A stretch of DNA of 64,000 nucleotides, taken from contig NZ_JACSWA010000555.1 in the NCBI RefSeq assembly GCF_016888125.1, positions 1-64,000 of the forward strand. The letters run 5' to 3'. Source of the stretch: Spirulina sp. CCY15215 (lineage in GTDB: Bacteria; Cyanobacteriota; Cyanobacteriia; Cyanobacteriales; Spirulinaceae). The notes below the pieces were generated by a model, which was not told the origin of the DNA, searched no databases, and was given only the letters and a program-made list of their open reading frames with translations. This document shows, one piece after another, positions 55,613-64,000 of this stretch (position 1 is the stretch's first letter; every line of letters begins with the position of its first letter). The translations under genes were made by a program, and so were the position numbers.

Positions 55613-58600
55613 ATCCATTCCAAATCAAACGCAACCAAAAAGGCATTAAAAAAGTGGTCAAAATAACCATTAAAACTATAGCTGCTTCTAAAGATTCTGG
55701 TAATACTCCAATAGCCGAACCCACTCCAACAAAAACTAATCCAACTTCTCCTCGGGGGATCATGCTAATGCCGATCGCTAAACGATTTAATTTTGATTCT
55801 TGCCAAACTGTAAACCCAGCAATAATTTTACCCAAAATAGCAACTAAAATTAAAAATCCTGCCATTAATAAGCGGCGATCGTTATCGAGATAATTGGGCA
55901 ATAAAACTAAAAAGTTGGCTTTGGCACCAATGGTTACAAAAAAGACAGGAATGAGTAGATCGGCGATTGGAGCAATTTGTTTTTGTAAGGTTTGTCCTTG
56001 ATTGGTTTCTTTAAATACTAATCCTGCTGTAAATGCACCGAGAATGGGTTCTAATTCTAAAACTTGAGCAATATAAGCCAACAGGAGTGCAAAAGTCAGT
56101 GTAGGAACGATTAATTGACCTCCAGCGCTGAGGCGATCGGCAAGGCTAATGAAAAGATTATTAAATAAACGACCTAAGAAAATTGCACTAACTAAAAAAG
56201 CCAATGCACCCAGACTAAGAGAGATTAAATGTCCAATTTCAAGATACCCTGTCTTTGTTAAGCTAGTAACTACAGCTAAAATAATAATTGCTAAAATATC
56301 ATCTAAAACTGCTGCCCCTAAAATAATTTTTCCTTCTGGAGAATTGAGTGCATTTTCAGCATTGGGATTATCCTTAATTTTTAATTCTGATAATACTCGC
56401 GAGGTAATTCCAATACTGGTTGCTGTTAACGCAGCCCCGGCAAATAATGCAGGAGTTAGAGCAACTTCAAATAAATACATGAGTCCCAATGTTCCTGCGG
56501 TAAAAGGTAAAATGACTCCCACAAAAGCAACCGTTAAAGACTTCAGCCCAACTTTTAACAATTCATGCAAATTAGATTGTAAACCAATTTCAAAAAGCAG
56601 AATAATTGCGCCAAAATTTGCTAGAATGGAAACAACTTGACTTTGCCCTTGAAAGACAGTTTCTGCCATTGCTGAATTCATGGGAGTTGTTGCAGCCAGA
56701 AAAGTCATGATTTCCGAAAAGGAATAACCGACTCCAATTTCAGGAAAAACGAGTAAATGGAGTCCGCTTCCTCCCACAATAACACCACCGATAAGTTCTC
56801 CCAATACCGCAGGAAATCCCAGCCATTTTGATAGTTCTCCCCCAATTTTAGCAATTAAATAAATTACAATTAAACTTAGTAAAATTCCCGCTAAAATCAA
56901 GGAATTTTCTGGTTGAGGAATTGTTGACAGTGGAATAAAGCGATCGGAAATATCCGTCAGAGTAGACCATGTTAAAATTAAGGTTGCTCCTAAAGCTAAG
57001 AATATTGCCGAAATTATTCCCCATGCGGCTGTTTTTAAGGCTTTTTTGCGTTGTTCTCGGGCTAATCCTTTTTCGAGTAGGGCTAGTTTTTGATCTGTCC
57101 ATTCTAGATTAAATACTTCTTGATAAAGAGAATTAGTCACCAGAAAGCGATCGCCATCTCGTAATATCAGCCCGAGATCGATTAATGGAATTACTTTTTC
57201 TGGGTTTTCAAGGGTAGAACTCTCTAAAATTTTACGATATGTCTGTAAGTTTTCCAGGGCATTTTCCGAGTCAGATAATAGGCGATCGCGCAATTGTCTT
57301 AAAGGTTGGGCTATTTCTTCATCACTGCTGTTTTCCCAACCTTCGATCAGTTGCGATCGCACGATTTCATTAATATTTTCAACAACATCACCCTGCCTTA
57401 ATGAGTCGGGGTGAAGAAGAACAAATTTACAGAGGTTTTGCGTTAAATTTGGTTGTCCATTAGTCCAAGATAAAATTGCTTTTAAAACAATAAGAGGATT
57501 GTTGATTTTGCCCACTAAACTTTGTGCGATCGCAATGGATTCTTGTTTGGATGCTTCCAAAGCATTTTGGACTTCTTGACGTTCTAAAATCTGACTTGCA
57601 GTTAAAAATTGGTAATCGCGATCGCTTAAACTGCGATCGCTAGTCCATGTGAGAGCATCTTGCAAACTTTGCCCTCTTAAAAGATGCGTCGTTTCCTGAC
57701 AATTAGAGGCTACCCATTCTTCTAATTGTTTACCATAAGGACATAATTGAGCTAAAGTTTGGGTTGTCCAATCAAGATTAAAAATAGCAGCATAGATGCG
57801 ATTATAAACTTGTAATTTTCCCTCCCGTTCCACCACTAAACCCGATAAGCGCAAATCTAGTTTTTCAGGAGTGCGATCGCTCGTAATTTCTCTCCCTTGT
57901 AAAATTTGCCAATAAAGAGAAATTAATGTTCTATTTCGCTTGGGATTGCTGAGAAGACGACGGCAAATTGTATTAAAATGTTCTTGCTCATCTTGAGTTT
58001 GCCAGCCCTCGATGAGATGAGTATAAATGACTAGATCGATCCATTCAATTTGTTGTTCTTTGCTAAATTCCCAACAAATATTTCCTGCATGAGTTTGTAA
58101 TAATTGACAGAGTTTTTGAGTTAAAAAAGGCTGTCCTCCTGTCCAATCAAGAATAGTTTTGAGGGCAAAATGTGGATAGCGAATAATGCCGACTAAACCA
58201 CTAACCAAAGATTTTGCTCCTTCCCATTCAAAACCCTTTAATTCAATGCCATAACCGATGTTAAATGGCGTTCTATATTGGTCTTCAATCAAATCGGTAG
58301 GTTTAGCAACTCCCAACAAACAAAATGTTAAACGATTGTATTCGGGATTATCGGCTCTTTTATTGTAACAGGCACGAATAAATGCAAAAAAATCATCTTT
58401 AAAATCTAGTCCTAAAACATTGTCAATTTCATCAATAAAAATAACAATTTTTTCAGGAATTTGAGGAAGCAAAACCGTTTCTAAAAATCTATCTAAGCGT
58501 TGTAAAGGAGGAATAATATCTCGTTTGTGCCACCATTCCTCAGCATCAATTTCCAACTCAAACCATCCTAGCAAACAACTAACAATGCCCCCATACCATT

Positions 58601-58862
58601 CTTTTGAAGTTACATTTTGAGTACCAATTAAAGTTAAATCGATATCTGCACAAAGAATATTATCCTCTTGTAAATGTTGCATTGTGCGAACGCGCAAACT
58701 CGATTTTCCCATCTGTCGAGAGTTCAAAACATAGCAAAAGTTTCCTGCTTTGAGTCTTTCGTAAAGTTGACTATCTGCTTGACGCAGTACGTAAGTTTTG
58801 GCATCACTGGGAAGAGTTCCCCCCACTTGGTATTTATAGTTAGAATTTGCGCTCTTTTTCAT
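55608..58862 (-). CDS. AAA-like (STAND-type) ATPase fused to a CPA2 cation:proton antiporter
   Basis: This 1,084-residue protein continues without a break. N-terminal AAA-like domain: Walker A N-S-R-Q-M-G-K53-S-S, Walker [10 protein letters not shown] (139-147). A lid module is seen twice ([13 protein letters not shown] at 240-252; [13 protein letters not shown] at 466-478), and a linker of the kind that precedes effector domains ([10 protein letters not shown]). The first helix is at 612-632. Residues 654-1084 are a CPA2 antiporter with about eleven to twelve helices, [11 protein letters not shown] and the ion-site pair D854-D855. Such ATPases usually carry WD40, TPR or TIR effectors; here the effector is an ion exchanger. 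ATP-gated K+ or Na+/H+ exchange is inferred. Confidence 0.92.
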   Translation of the reverse strand: MKKSANSNYKYQVGGTLPSDAKTYVLRQADSQLYERLKAGNFCYVLNSRQMGKSSLRVRTMQHLQEDNILCADIDLTLIGTQNVTSKEWYGGIVSCLLGWFELEIDAEEWWHKRDIIPPLQRLDRFLETVLLPQIPEKIVIFIDEIDNVLGLDFKDDFFAFIRACYNKRADNPEYNRLTFCLLGVAKPTDLIEDQYRTPFNIGYGIELKGFEWEGAKSLVSGLVGIIRYPHFALKTILDWTGGQPFLTQKLCQLLQTHAGNICWEFSKEQQIEWIDLVIYTHLIEGWQTQDEQEHFNTICRRLLSNPKRNRTLISLYWQILQGREITSDRTPEKLDLRLSGLVVEREGKLQVYNRIYAAIFNLDWTTQTLAQLCPYGKQLEEWVASNCQETTHLLRGQSLQDALTWTSDRSLSDRDYQFLTASQILERQEVQNALEASKQESIAIAQSLVGKINNPLIVLKAILSWTNGQPNLTQNLCKFVLLHPDSLRQGDVVENINEIVRSQLIEGWENSSDEEIAQPLRQLRDRLLSDSENALENLQTYRKILESSTLENPEKVIPLIDLGLILRDGDRFLVTNSLYQEVFNLEWTDQKLALLEKGLAREQRKKALKTAAWGIISAIFLALGATLILTWSTLTDISDRFIPLSTIPQPENSLILAGILLSLIVIYLIAKIGGELSKWLGFPAVLGELIGGVIVGGSGLHLLVFPEIGVGYSFSEIMTFLAATTPMNSAMAETVFQGQSQVVSILANFGAIILLFEIGLQSNLHELLKVGLKSLTVAFVGVILPFTAGTLGLMYLFEVALTPALFAGAALTATSIGITSRVLSELKIKDNPNAENALNSPEGKIILGAAVLDDILAIIILAVVTSLTKTGYLEIGHLISLSLGALAFLVSAIFLGRLFNNLFISLADRLSAGGQLIVPTLTFALLLAYIAQVLELEPILGAFTAGLVFKETNQGQTLQKQIAPIADLLIPVFFVTIGAKANFLVLLPNYLDNDRRLLMAGFLILVAILGKIIAGFTVWQESKLNRLAIGISMIPRGEVGLVFVGVGSAIGVLPESLEAAIVLMVILTTFLMPFWLRLIWNGS

Positions 58863-58867
58863 TGTTC

Positions 58868-58912
58868 ATTAATAATTTGTAATTAATAATTTGTAATTGA
58901 TAATTGATAATT
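58868..58912. repeat. Tandem 14-bp A/T-rich repeat
   Basis: ATTAATAATTTGTA occurs twice (58868-58881, 58882-58895), then ATTGATAATTGATA. It is STRR-like and lies between the antiporter fusion and the aldo/keto reductase genes. Confidence 0.8.
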
Positions 58913-58913
58913 T

Positions 58914-59951
58914 TTAAGGTGTTGGGTTAGGATAACGAGCCTGAATTTCGTCAATTTCTGTTAAAACTTCTTGACTCAATTCAATGTTTAGGCTATCGAT
59001 ATTTTCCTGTAATTGTGCTATTGTTGTTGCACCGATAATGGTACTGGTGACAAACCAACGCGATCGCACGAAAGCTAAAGCCATTTGTGTTGGACTTAGA
59101 TCGTATTTTTTGGCAATTTCAATATAACTTGTTACAGCTTCAATCTTATTTGTTTTTTGATAGCGATCGTCAAATTTGGGAAACAAACCGACCCGAGAAT
59201 TAGCTGGAATTTCCTCTAAATATTTCCCAGTTAAATGACCAAAAGCTAAGGGACTATAAGCCAATAAACTAATATTATTCTCGTAACAGGCTTCAGAAAG
59301 ATGAATTTCAAAAACCCGGTTAAGTAAACTATATGAATTTTGAATAGAGATAACTTTGGGTAATCCCAATTGTTTAGCTAAATGAGAAAATTCGCAAACT
59401 CCCCAAGGTGTTTCATTACTCAAACCCAGATAGCGCATTTTTCCTGCTTTAATTAAATCGGCAAATACTTCTAATTGTTCTTGAATAGGAACGGTTTCTC
59501 CTCTACTAGCAATATCATAATTAGCCCGTCCAAAAAGCGAAACATAGCGATCGGGCCAGTGAATTTGATAGAGGTCGATATAATCGGTTTTTAAACGCTT
59601 TAAACTTGCCTCGATCGCCTGTTCTATATTCTTACGGTTGAGATGATTTTTCCCTTCTCGAATCCATGATAATTGTGGGGCATAACCGGCAACTTTTGTC
59701 GCGATAATAAGGCGATCGCGCTGCTGTTTGACTAACCATTCTCCAATATATTCCTCAGTTTTTCCCTGAGTTTTGGGGTTCATGGGAGTCGAGTAAGTTT
59801 CTGCGGTATCGATAAAGTTGATCCCTCGTTCCACAGCATAATCAAGTTGTTGATGCGCTTGTGGTCTTGTATTTTGCTGACCGTAGGTCATTGTTCCCAA
59901 ACAAATTTCTGAGACTCTTAAATCGCTGTCACCGAGAGTATTGTACTTCAT
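58914..59951 (-). CDS. Aldo/keto reductase
   Basis: This 345-residue TIM-barrel oxidoreductase has catalytic residues D48, Y53 and K86 and the His in Y-Q-I-H-W-P-D-R, plus a C-terminal NADPH-binding I-I-G-A-T. It matches the Tas/YakC class in length (E. coli Tas has 346) and reduces aldehydes or ketones with NADPH. It is next to the antiporter fusion on the same strand, separated by a tandem repeat. Confidence 0.93.
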   Translation of the reverse strand: MKYNTLGDSDLRVSEICLGTMTYGQQNTRPQAHQQLDYAVERGINFIDTAETYSTPMNPKTQGKTEEYIGEWLVKQQRDRLIIATKVAGYAPQLSWIREGKNHLNRKNIEQAIEASLKRLKTDYIDLYQIHWPDRYVSLFGRANYDIASRGETVPIQEQLEVFADLIKAGKMRYLGLSNETPWGVCEFSHLAKQLGLPKVISIQNSYSLLNRVFEIHLSEACYENNISLLAYSPLAFGHLTGKYLEEIPANSRVGLFPKFDDRYQKTNKIEAVTSYIEIAKKYDLSPTQMALAFVRSRWFVTSTIIGATTIAQLQENIDSLNIELSQEVLTEIDEIQARYPNPTP

Positions 59952-60064
59952 CTTAGTTGTGGGTTGCTGGTCATCGGGTTATTATAGCATTTAGCCAGTG
60001 AATAGAGTATAACCGTAACGAGACATAATACTCTATACAATTCTTTATTACCCATTAACCGATA

Positions 60065-60742
60065 GTGATTTCTATTATTATTCCCGTTTTGAATGAAGCG
60101 AAAACAATTCAAGCAACGTTACTTGCTCTCGAAAAAAATCCTTCTCTAGAAATTATTGTTGTTGATGGAGGGAGTAAAGATAATACCCTGAAATTGGCTC
60201 AAGAATGTGGTGCAATAACAATTTCTTCTCCTCAAACAGGAAGAGCAAAACAAATGAATACTGGTGCTGCGATCGCCTCGGGGGAAATTTTACTGTTTCT
60301 TCATGCTGATACTCATTTGCCTCGAGGATATGCCAAAATGGTGCAAGATACCCTAGGGCGATCGCAGGCTATTGCGGGGGCTTTTGAGTTGAAAATTGCA
60401 GGAGAAATGAGAGCTTTGCGTTGGGTAGAAAAGATGGTAAATTTGCGATCGCATTACTGTTCTCTTCCTTATGGAGATCAATCTTTATTTTTAAAAGCTA
60501 CAACCTTTCAAGACTTGGGAGGATTTCCTGATATTCCTTTAATGGAAGATTTTGAATTTGTGCGTCAATTGAGAAAAGTAGGACGCATCTGTATTGTCCC
60601 TCATCCAGTTTTAACTTCCAGTCGTCGCTGGCAGAAATTAGGTGTTTTGAAGACAACAGCGATCAATCAAGTTATTATTTTAGGATATTTTATCGGGGTT
60701 TCTCCTGATCGTTTGGCTCGATGGTATCGCGCTTTTCAATAA
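60065..60742 (+). CDS. TIGR04283-type family 2 glycosyltransferase
   Basis: The protein has 225 residues from a GTG start. GT-A motifs are I-S-I-I-I-P-V-L-N-E, V-D-G-G-S-K-D, F-L-H-A-D-T-H-L-P and G-D-Q-S-L-F. It is soluble except for a weak hydrophobic C-terminal patch. This family is sometimes linked to sulfoquinovosyl or arsenosugar pathways; the acceptor is unknown. The GTG is preferred since no ATG or ribosome site fits better upstream. Confidence 0.9.
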   Translation: MISIIIPVLNEAKTIQATLLALEKNPSLEIIVVDGGSKDNTLKLAQECGAITISSPQTGRAKQMNTGAAIASGEILLFLHADTHLPRGYAKMVQDTLGRSQAIAGAFELKIAGEMRALRWVEKMVNLRSHYCSLPYGDQSLFLKATTFQDLGGFPDIPLMEDFEFVRQLRKVGRICIVPHPVLTSSRRWQKLGVLKTTAINQVIILGYFIGVSPDRLARWYRAFQ

Positions 60743-60777
60743 ACAATTATTTTGGCAACCATTAATTAAAAATTTAG

Positions 60778-62047
60778 TTATAAAATATCATAATCACCTA
60801 GCTTTTTCAAATTAATCCTCATTAATATGTCAACATTAACAACGCGCTTGGCATCAAAAAAGATTAACGATTTGAGAAACTCTTGACATTCTTCTGAATT
60901 CAAACAGTTAACCCAATATTCTGCTGGTGATCGCGAATCAAAAGAGATAAAGTAACAAGTATCATCAAGCATTGTTGGCTTACGATCGCTAGGATGAACA
61001 AGGGAAAAATTAAGATTTTTGTATAAACTTGAAATTGCTACTTTCCATTGAGAAAAACTATATTGACCTATCCCAAAGATCGAAAAACGCGGTTTATTCT
61101 TATAAATTGAACTTTTACGATTATCAAGAATTGTAGAATAATTGGATAAATAATCCCATGTTTTAGGAGCATGAATTTTAATTTCTTTCGTGTTATCTTG
61201 TAAGGATTTCTGCGTTATTATCACATACTTTTTTGCAATCGATCGCCCATTACCAATATCTGATGATTTTAAGAGTGGATAAAGATAAGTTTCTTCAATT
61301 TCAACAGTTTCTCCAAAACCATTACTTAATTTCCCTTCTTTTAATGAAAGTTCCATCACTTTTGCTGCATCATGTTTAATTCCAGAACGCCATTTATAAC
61401 AAGAATAACCATCAAGATACTTGTATTTTGCATAGTTAGTTAAATTGGCGATCGCTTCTCCTTCTCGTAAACCAAATTCATAGAGAATATTCTTGCGATC
61501 GCTCAATGAAGAATAAACTATAGCAGATTGTTTACAGGATTTTGCTGATAAATCTACTACCAATAAACAAGCATCAACCGTAGCTTGAAAATGTTTTTTA
61601 GCATCAATCAAATATAATTGAGCGCGACCTATATTTAAGTTTTGTTTCCAGAAGTGAAACAGAGACTTTCTGGCTGTAGAAGTTTTACACAGTACAGTCA
61701 AATAGCATTGAGAATTGATGACTGATTCTAATAGATGGATAATTATCCATTCAGCAATATCAAAATTAGCTTTCCCTGTTTTAGCAGCTAAACCATTGTT
61801 ACCTTGAAAGTTAGATTTTGGAGGCAAATTTCTGAGTAGAATATTGAAAATATTCTTGCTTAAGTTCAAAGCCAAAATACTTGGGGCGATCTTGCCAATA
61901 TTCGTAAGCTGACTGCAAAAAATTACCAAGACCACAAGTAGGCTCTATAATAATATCAGGCTGTATTCGATATTCTTGAAGAAGTTTTACAATCTCTTGA
62001 GTTAAGACAGAAGGAGTTTGAAAATCCCCAAATTCTTTCTTTTTCAC
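60778..62047 (-). pseudogene. N6-adenine DNA methyltransferase, frame broken and catalytic motif deleted
   Basis: The 5' part (62047-61811) encodes 78 residues with G-D-F-Q-T-P and the SAM site I-E-P-T-C-G-L-G-N-F (34-43), ending at a stop after S-T-Q-K-F-A-S-K-I. The 3' part continues in another frame (matching from about 61835 to 60778) with N-L-P-P-K-S-N-F-Q-G and A-K-T-G-K-A-N-F-D-I-A-E-W. In the family a segment of some 40 residues with the catalytic N-P-P-W motif lies between these; here it is absent. The gene therefore lost that segment, with a frame change. The C-terminal target-recognition half remains, about 330 codons without a stop, so the loss may be recent. Confidence 0.8.
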
Positions 62048-62208
62048 GTTAAAGCACCTTCTCGATTCCCGATATTATATTTGCTTGTTGTATGACCCAA
62101 ATATTATATAATCAAAGTAAAACCTAATTCTCTTCGGAAAAGACTGAAATTGCTGTTTAATATAAGGAGAAGACTAATAAACCAAAAATTTCAACCCCAA
62201 TTATTGTC

Positions 62209-62904
62209 ATGGAAGAGAATAAAGTTTTTCGTTTGATTTGGCGCTTCAATGCCATTATAATTATGGGTGCGGGACTATTGGCGATCGCCGTCCTGGCATT
62301 TTCTGCAATCAGTATTCTAGGAAGTGTCACGAGGGAACGTCAAGTTAGTAATGTTGTTAATCTTAATCAAGAGAGTAAAATTGAAGAAGACTTGCGCTTT
62401 GGAGAAGTTAGAGAAATAACTGCAACCCCTTATTTAATGCTTCCGCTTTCTTCTCACCAATCTTACGATCGCCCTTCCTATCAGAAAACAACGGACTCAA
62501 CTCGAAATTTTCTCTTTTTTAATAGCGAAACGGGGAAAAGACACTGGTTACTCGAGAGTAATGAGTATTTAATTATTAGCGATAATACAATTGCAGAACC
62601 TACGCTAGAAAGTCAACCCAACCCCGTTCTCGCGATTTTATATTCTATCGTTAAAGAAGATACGGACGAGAATAAAACCCTGAATAATAATGATTCATTC
62701 TCTATTGCTCTCAGCAAACCCGATGGTTTAGAATATCGGGAAATATTGACAGAGATCGAAAGAATATTGGGATACAAAGTTATCGATCGCGAAACTCTGG
62801 TTCTTTTTTATCAAAAAGAGAACAAGGCTTATTTTACCAATGTTTCTTTCAATGACTTTAGTTTTTCTCAACCCGAAGAATTACCCACTGTGGGCAAAAA
62901 TTAG
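62209..62904 (+). CDS. Hypothetical protein with N-terminal membrane helix
   Basis: This 231-residue protein has one membrane helix at about 15-38 (I-I-I-M-G-A-G-L-L-A-I-A-V-L-A-F) and a soluble part of alternating beta and helix with no motif I recognise. Upstream lies an AT-rich 160-base region with AAGGAG 15-20 bases before... the start at 62209 (ATG). It is likely periplasmic with an inner-membrane anchor. The following MITE-like element starts 19 bases after the stop. Confidence 0.7.
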   Translation: MEENKVFRLIWRFNAIIIMGAGLLAIAVLAFSAISILGSVTRERQVSNVVNLNQESKIEEDLRFGEVREITATPYLMLPLSSHQSYDRPSYQKTTDSTRNFLFFNSETGKRHWLLESNEYLIISDNTIAEPTLESQPNPVLAILYSIVKEDTDENKTLNNNDSFSIALSKPDGLEYREILTEIERILGYKVIDRETLVLFYQKENKAYFTNVSFNDFSFSQPEELPTVGKN

Positions 62905-62923
62905 TGTGGAATTAAAAGATATT

Positions 62924-63024
62924 ATTAGGACTTACGCAGCCAAGGAGCGAGACGCTCCCACTCCCGTATTCTATTATTGTTATAGTAGTGCGGGCATCTT
63001 GCCCGCTAATGGGTAAATCCTAAT
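62924..63024. mobile_element. MITE-like repeat element with terminal inverted repeats
   Basis: The ends are ATTAGGACTTACGC (62924-62937) and GGGTAAATCCTAAT (63011-63024), inverted with three mismatches. Inside are two perfect hairpins: GGAGCG-AGA-CGCTCC (62944-62958) and GCGGGC-ATCTT-GCCCGC (62990-63006). It has no coding capacity. Elements with a GGACTTACGC end are widespread in cyanobacteria. It abuts the stop of the TolB-like gene. Confidence 0.65.
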
Positions 63025-63027
63025 TAT

Positions 63028-63561
63028 TTAGTCGATCGCCTTGCCAAAACGGTCGTAAATCAAAATGTCCCATTGTCCGTTACGATTGGCTTCAAAGGCG
63101 ATCACAGCACCATCAGAACTAATATTGGGACGGCGCACTTCTGCTTGTAAACTCTTCGTTAAATTAAGATTTAATCCTGTTTCGCGATCGTGGAGATAAA
63201 TATCAGAAACACCTAATTGACTGGAAGTAAAAGCAATATAACGACCATCTTCAGAGATAGACGGATCTGAGGCGATCGCATTTAAAGAATTTAAGCCTGG
63301 CAACTCTACCAATTGACGGCGATCGGCATCAAATAAATAGACATCTTGAGAACCATTGCGATCGGACACAAAAACAATATTAGCATCAGAAATATGAGGC
63401 ATCAGTTCCACCGTGGGACTATTTAAACCCCGGCCTCCCGTATCGTAAGGAAACTGCAACAGTCGCGGATATCCCCCGCAACTCCCGGCCAAAATAGTCG
63501 AGAAAATAACTAAAACTCTCAAATATTGTTTCAGCAATTTAATAAAGACCCCCATTGCCAC
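63028..63561 (-). CDS. TolB-like (WD40/PD40) beta-propeller lipoprotein
   Basis: This 177-residue protein starts at GTG 63561 or ATG 63555. A hydrophobic N-terminus (about 14-26) ends in L-A-G-S-C, a possible lipobox. Three PD40-type blades follow (D-I-Y-L-x-D, D-x-S-I-S-E-D-G-R-Y-I-A-F-T-S and its repeats). It is shorter than full propellers, so it may pair with the upstream product. The start overlaps the upstream gene's stop by one base. Confidence 0.8.
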   Translation of the reverse strand: MAMGVFIKLLKQYLRVLVIFSTILAGSCGGYPRLLQFPYDTGGRGLNSPTVELMPHISDANIVFVSDRNGSQDVYLFDADRRQLVELPGLNSLNAIASDPSISEDGRYIAFTSSQLGVSDIYLHDRETGLNLNLTKSLQAEVRRPNISSDGAVIAFEANRNGQWDILIYDRFGKAID

Positions 63562-64000
63562 TAAAATAACGGTGTGCCATCGATAACATCCAACTCAATA
63601 TCGGGTCCGCGATCTAACACTTCAATATCCCATTGACCCCGACGAGACGTTTCAAAGACAACATAACGACCATCTGGACTAATTTTAGGATTGCGAATCC
63701 AATTTCGGTAGGAAGTCGTCAAAATATCCGCTTTGGCGATCGCGCGATCGTAAAAAGCGATCGCCGGACGACCGCGATCGCTGACCAAATAAACCAAATA
63801 ACGCCCAGTTCTGCTGAGACTGGGACTTTCCGCAATTTGGTTCTTCCGAGTTAAGCCAGGTAAATCCAAAAAGCGTTTTTGTTGCAAGCTATAAACAGCA
63901 ATTTGCGAAATTCCATTTCTATTGGTGACTAAAGCCAACAATTTGCCATCACCGCTTAGAGCAGGTTCTTGGTCGTTATAGCGACTGTTGAGGGAAACCG
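63561..64000 (-). CDS. TolB-like beta-propeller protein (N-terminus cut by window edge)
   Basis: The reading frame is open to the right edge, so the visible 146 codons are the C-terminal part. PD40 blades repeat S-x-D-G-K/R-Y-L/V-V-F/Y-x-S-x-R-x-G-x-x-D/P-I. It is a homologue of the downstream gene; tandem duplication is likely. It would be periplasmic, with an unknown role. Confidence 0.8.
   Translation of the reverse strand, partial: VSLNSRYNDQEPALSGDGKLLALVTNRNGISQIAVYSLQQKRFLDLPGLTRKNQIAESPSLSRTGRYLVYLVSDRGRPAIAFYDRAIAKADILTTSYRNWIRNPKISPDGRYVVFETSRRGQWDIEVLDRGPDIELDVIDGTPLF

Noticed and set aside
55540-56640. Forward frames opposite the antiporter
   Set aside because: Lys/Pro/Thr-rich shadows of hydrophobic helices read on the opposite strand.

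Overview
The window comes from a cyanobacterium. The HIP1 octamer GCGATCGC occurs throughout, and several genes are typical of the phylum: psaK, a Ycf20/DUF565 protein, a plant-type glycerate 3-kinase, a DUF4033/D27-like protein, large cyanobacterial Ser/Thr kinases, AAA-like and TPR-CHAT proteins. Heptamer-type short tandem repeats and interspersed palindromes are frequent, as in many filamentous or colonial cyanobacteria, but the genus cannot be fixed from the sequence alone. No rRNA, prophage, complete insertion sequence or CRISPR array is visible; one tRNA-Ser(CGA) is. No gene-free stretch exceeds 300 bases.

Layout. 1-5338 is a very long reverse-strand gene, cut by the left edge, that fuses Ser/Thr kinase, AAA ATPase, GAF and histidine kinase. 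5.5-9.9 kb holds an MFS exporter, two divergent Fe(II)/2-oxoglutarate-oxygenase-type genes (JmjC-like and AspH-like) and an acyltransferase. 9.9-17.3 kb holds tRNA-Ser, an ABC-2 permease, a cupin, a STAS protein, a Wza/Wzc exopolysaccharide pair, a sugar ABC permease and psaK. 17.4-18.6 kb is a scar: the frameshifted 5' end of an NDH-2 gene abuts an AT-rich DNA methyltransferase. 18.7-30.5 kb holds ygfZ, a Ser/Thr kinase, a D27-like gene, a proA-like gene without the usual catalytic Cys, a PP2C phosphatase, a NERD-helicase-pentapeptide fusion, ExoD and sat. 30.6-42.4 kb holds a caspase-fold protein with both catalytic residues replaced, an isoaspartyl peptidase, grxC, a short DUF433 protein, mobA, an intein-split dcd, a GT2 glycosyltransferase and a TPR-CHAT protein that has also lost its His/Cys dyad. 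43-55.6 kb is metabolic: GH38 mannosidase, HtrA-like protease, divergent sucC/sucD-like genes, hisIE, a pirin/HxlR pair, Ycf20 and glycerate kinase. 55.6-64 kb holds an AAA-like ATPase fused to a CPA2 cation:proton antiporter, an aldo/keto reductase, a glycosyltransferase, a methyltransferase pseudogene that has lost its catalytic motif, a MITE-like element and two TolB-like beta-propeller genes, the second cut by the right edge.

How it fits together. Most genes are housekeeping singletons. Recurrent themes are signalling (two Ser/Thr kinases, PP2C, STAS), extracellular polysaccharide (Wza, Wzc, ExoD, acyltransferase, glycosyltransferases, ABC permeases) and large conflict- or stress-type multidomain proteins. 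The least ordinary objects are the AAA-antiporter fusion, the two apparently dead caspase-fold proteins, the dCTP deaminase intein that splits the active site, the NERD-helicase-pentapeptide fusion, and two methyltransferase loci that record gene gain and decay.
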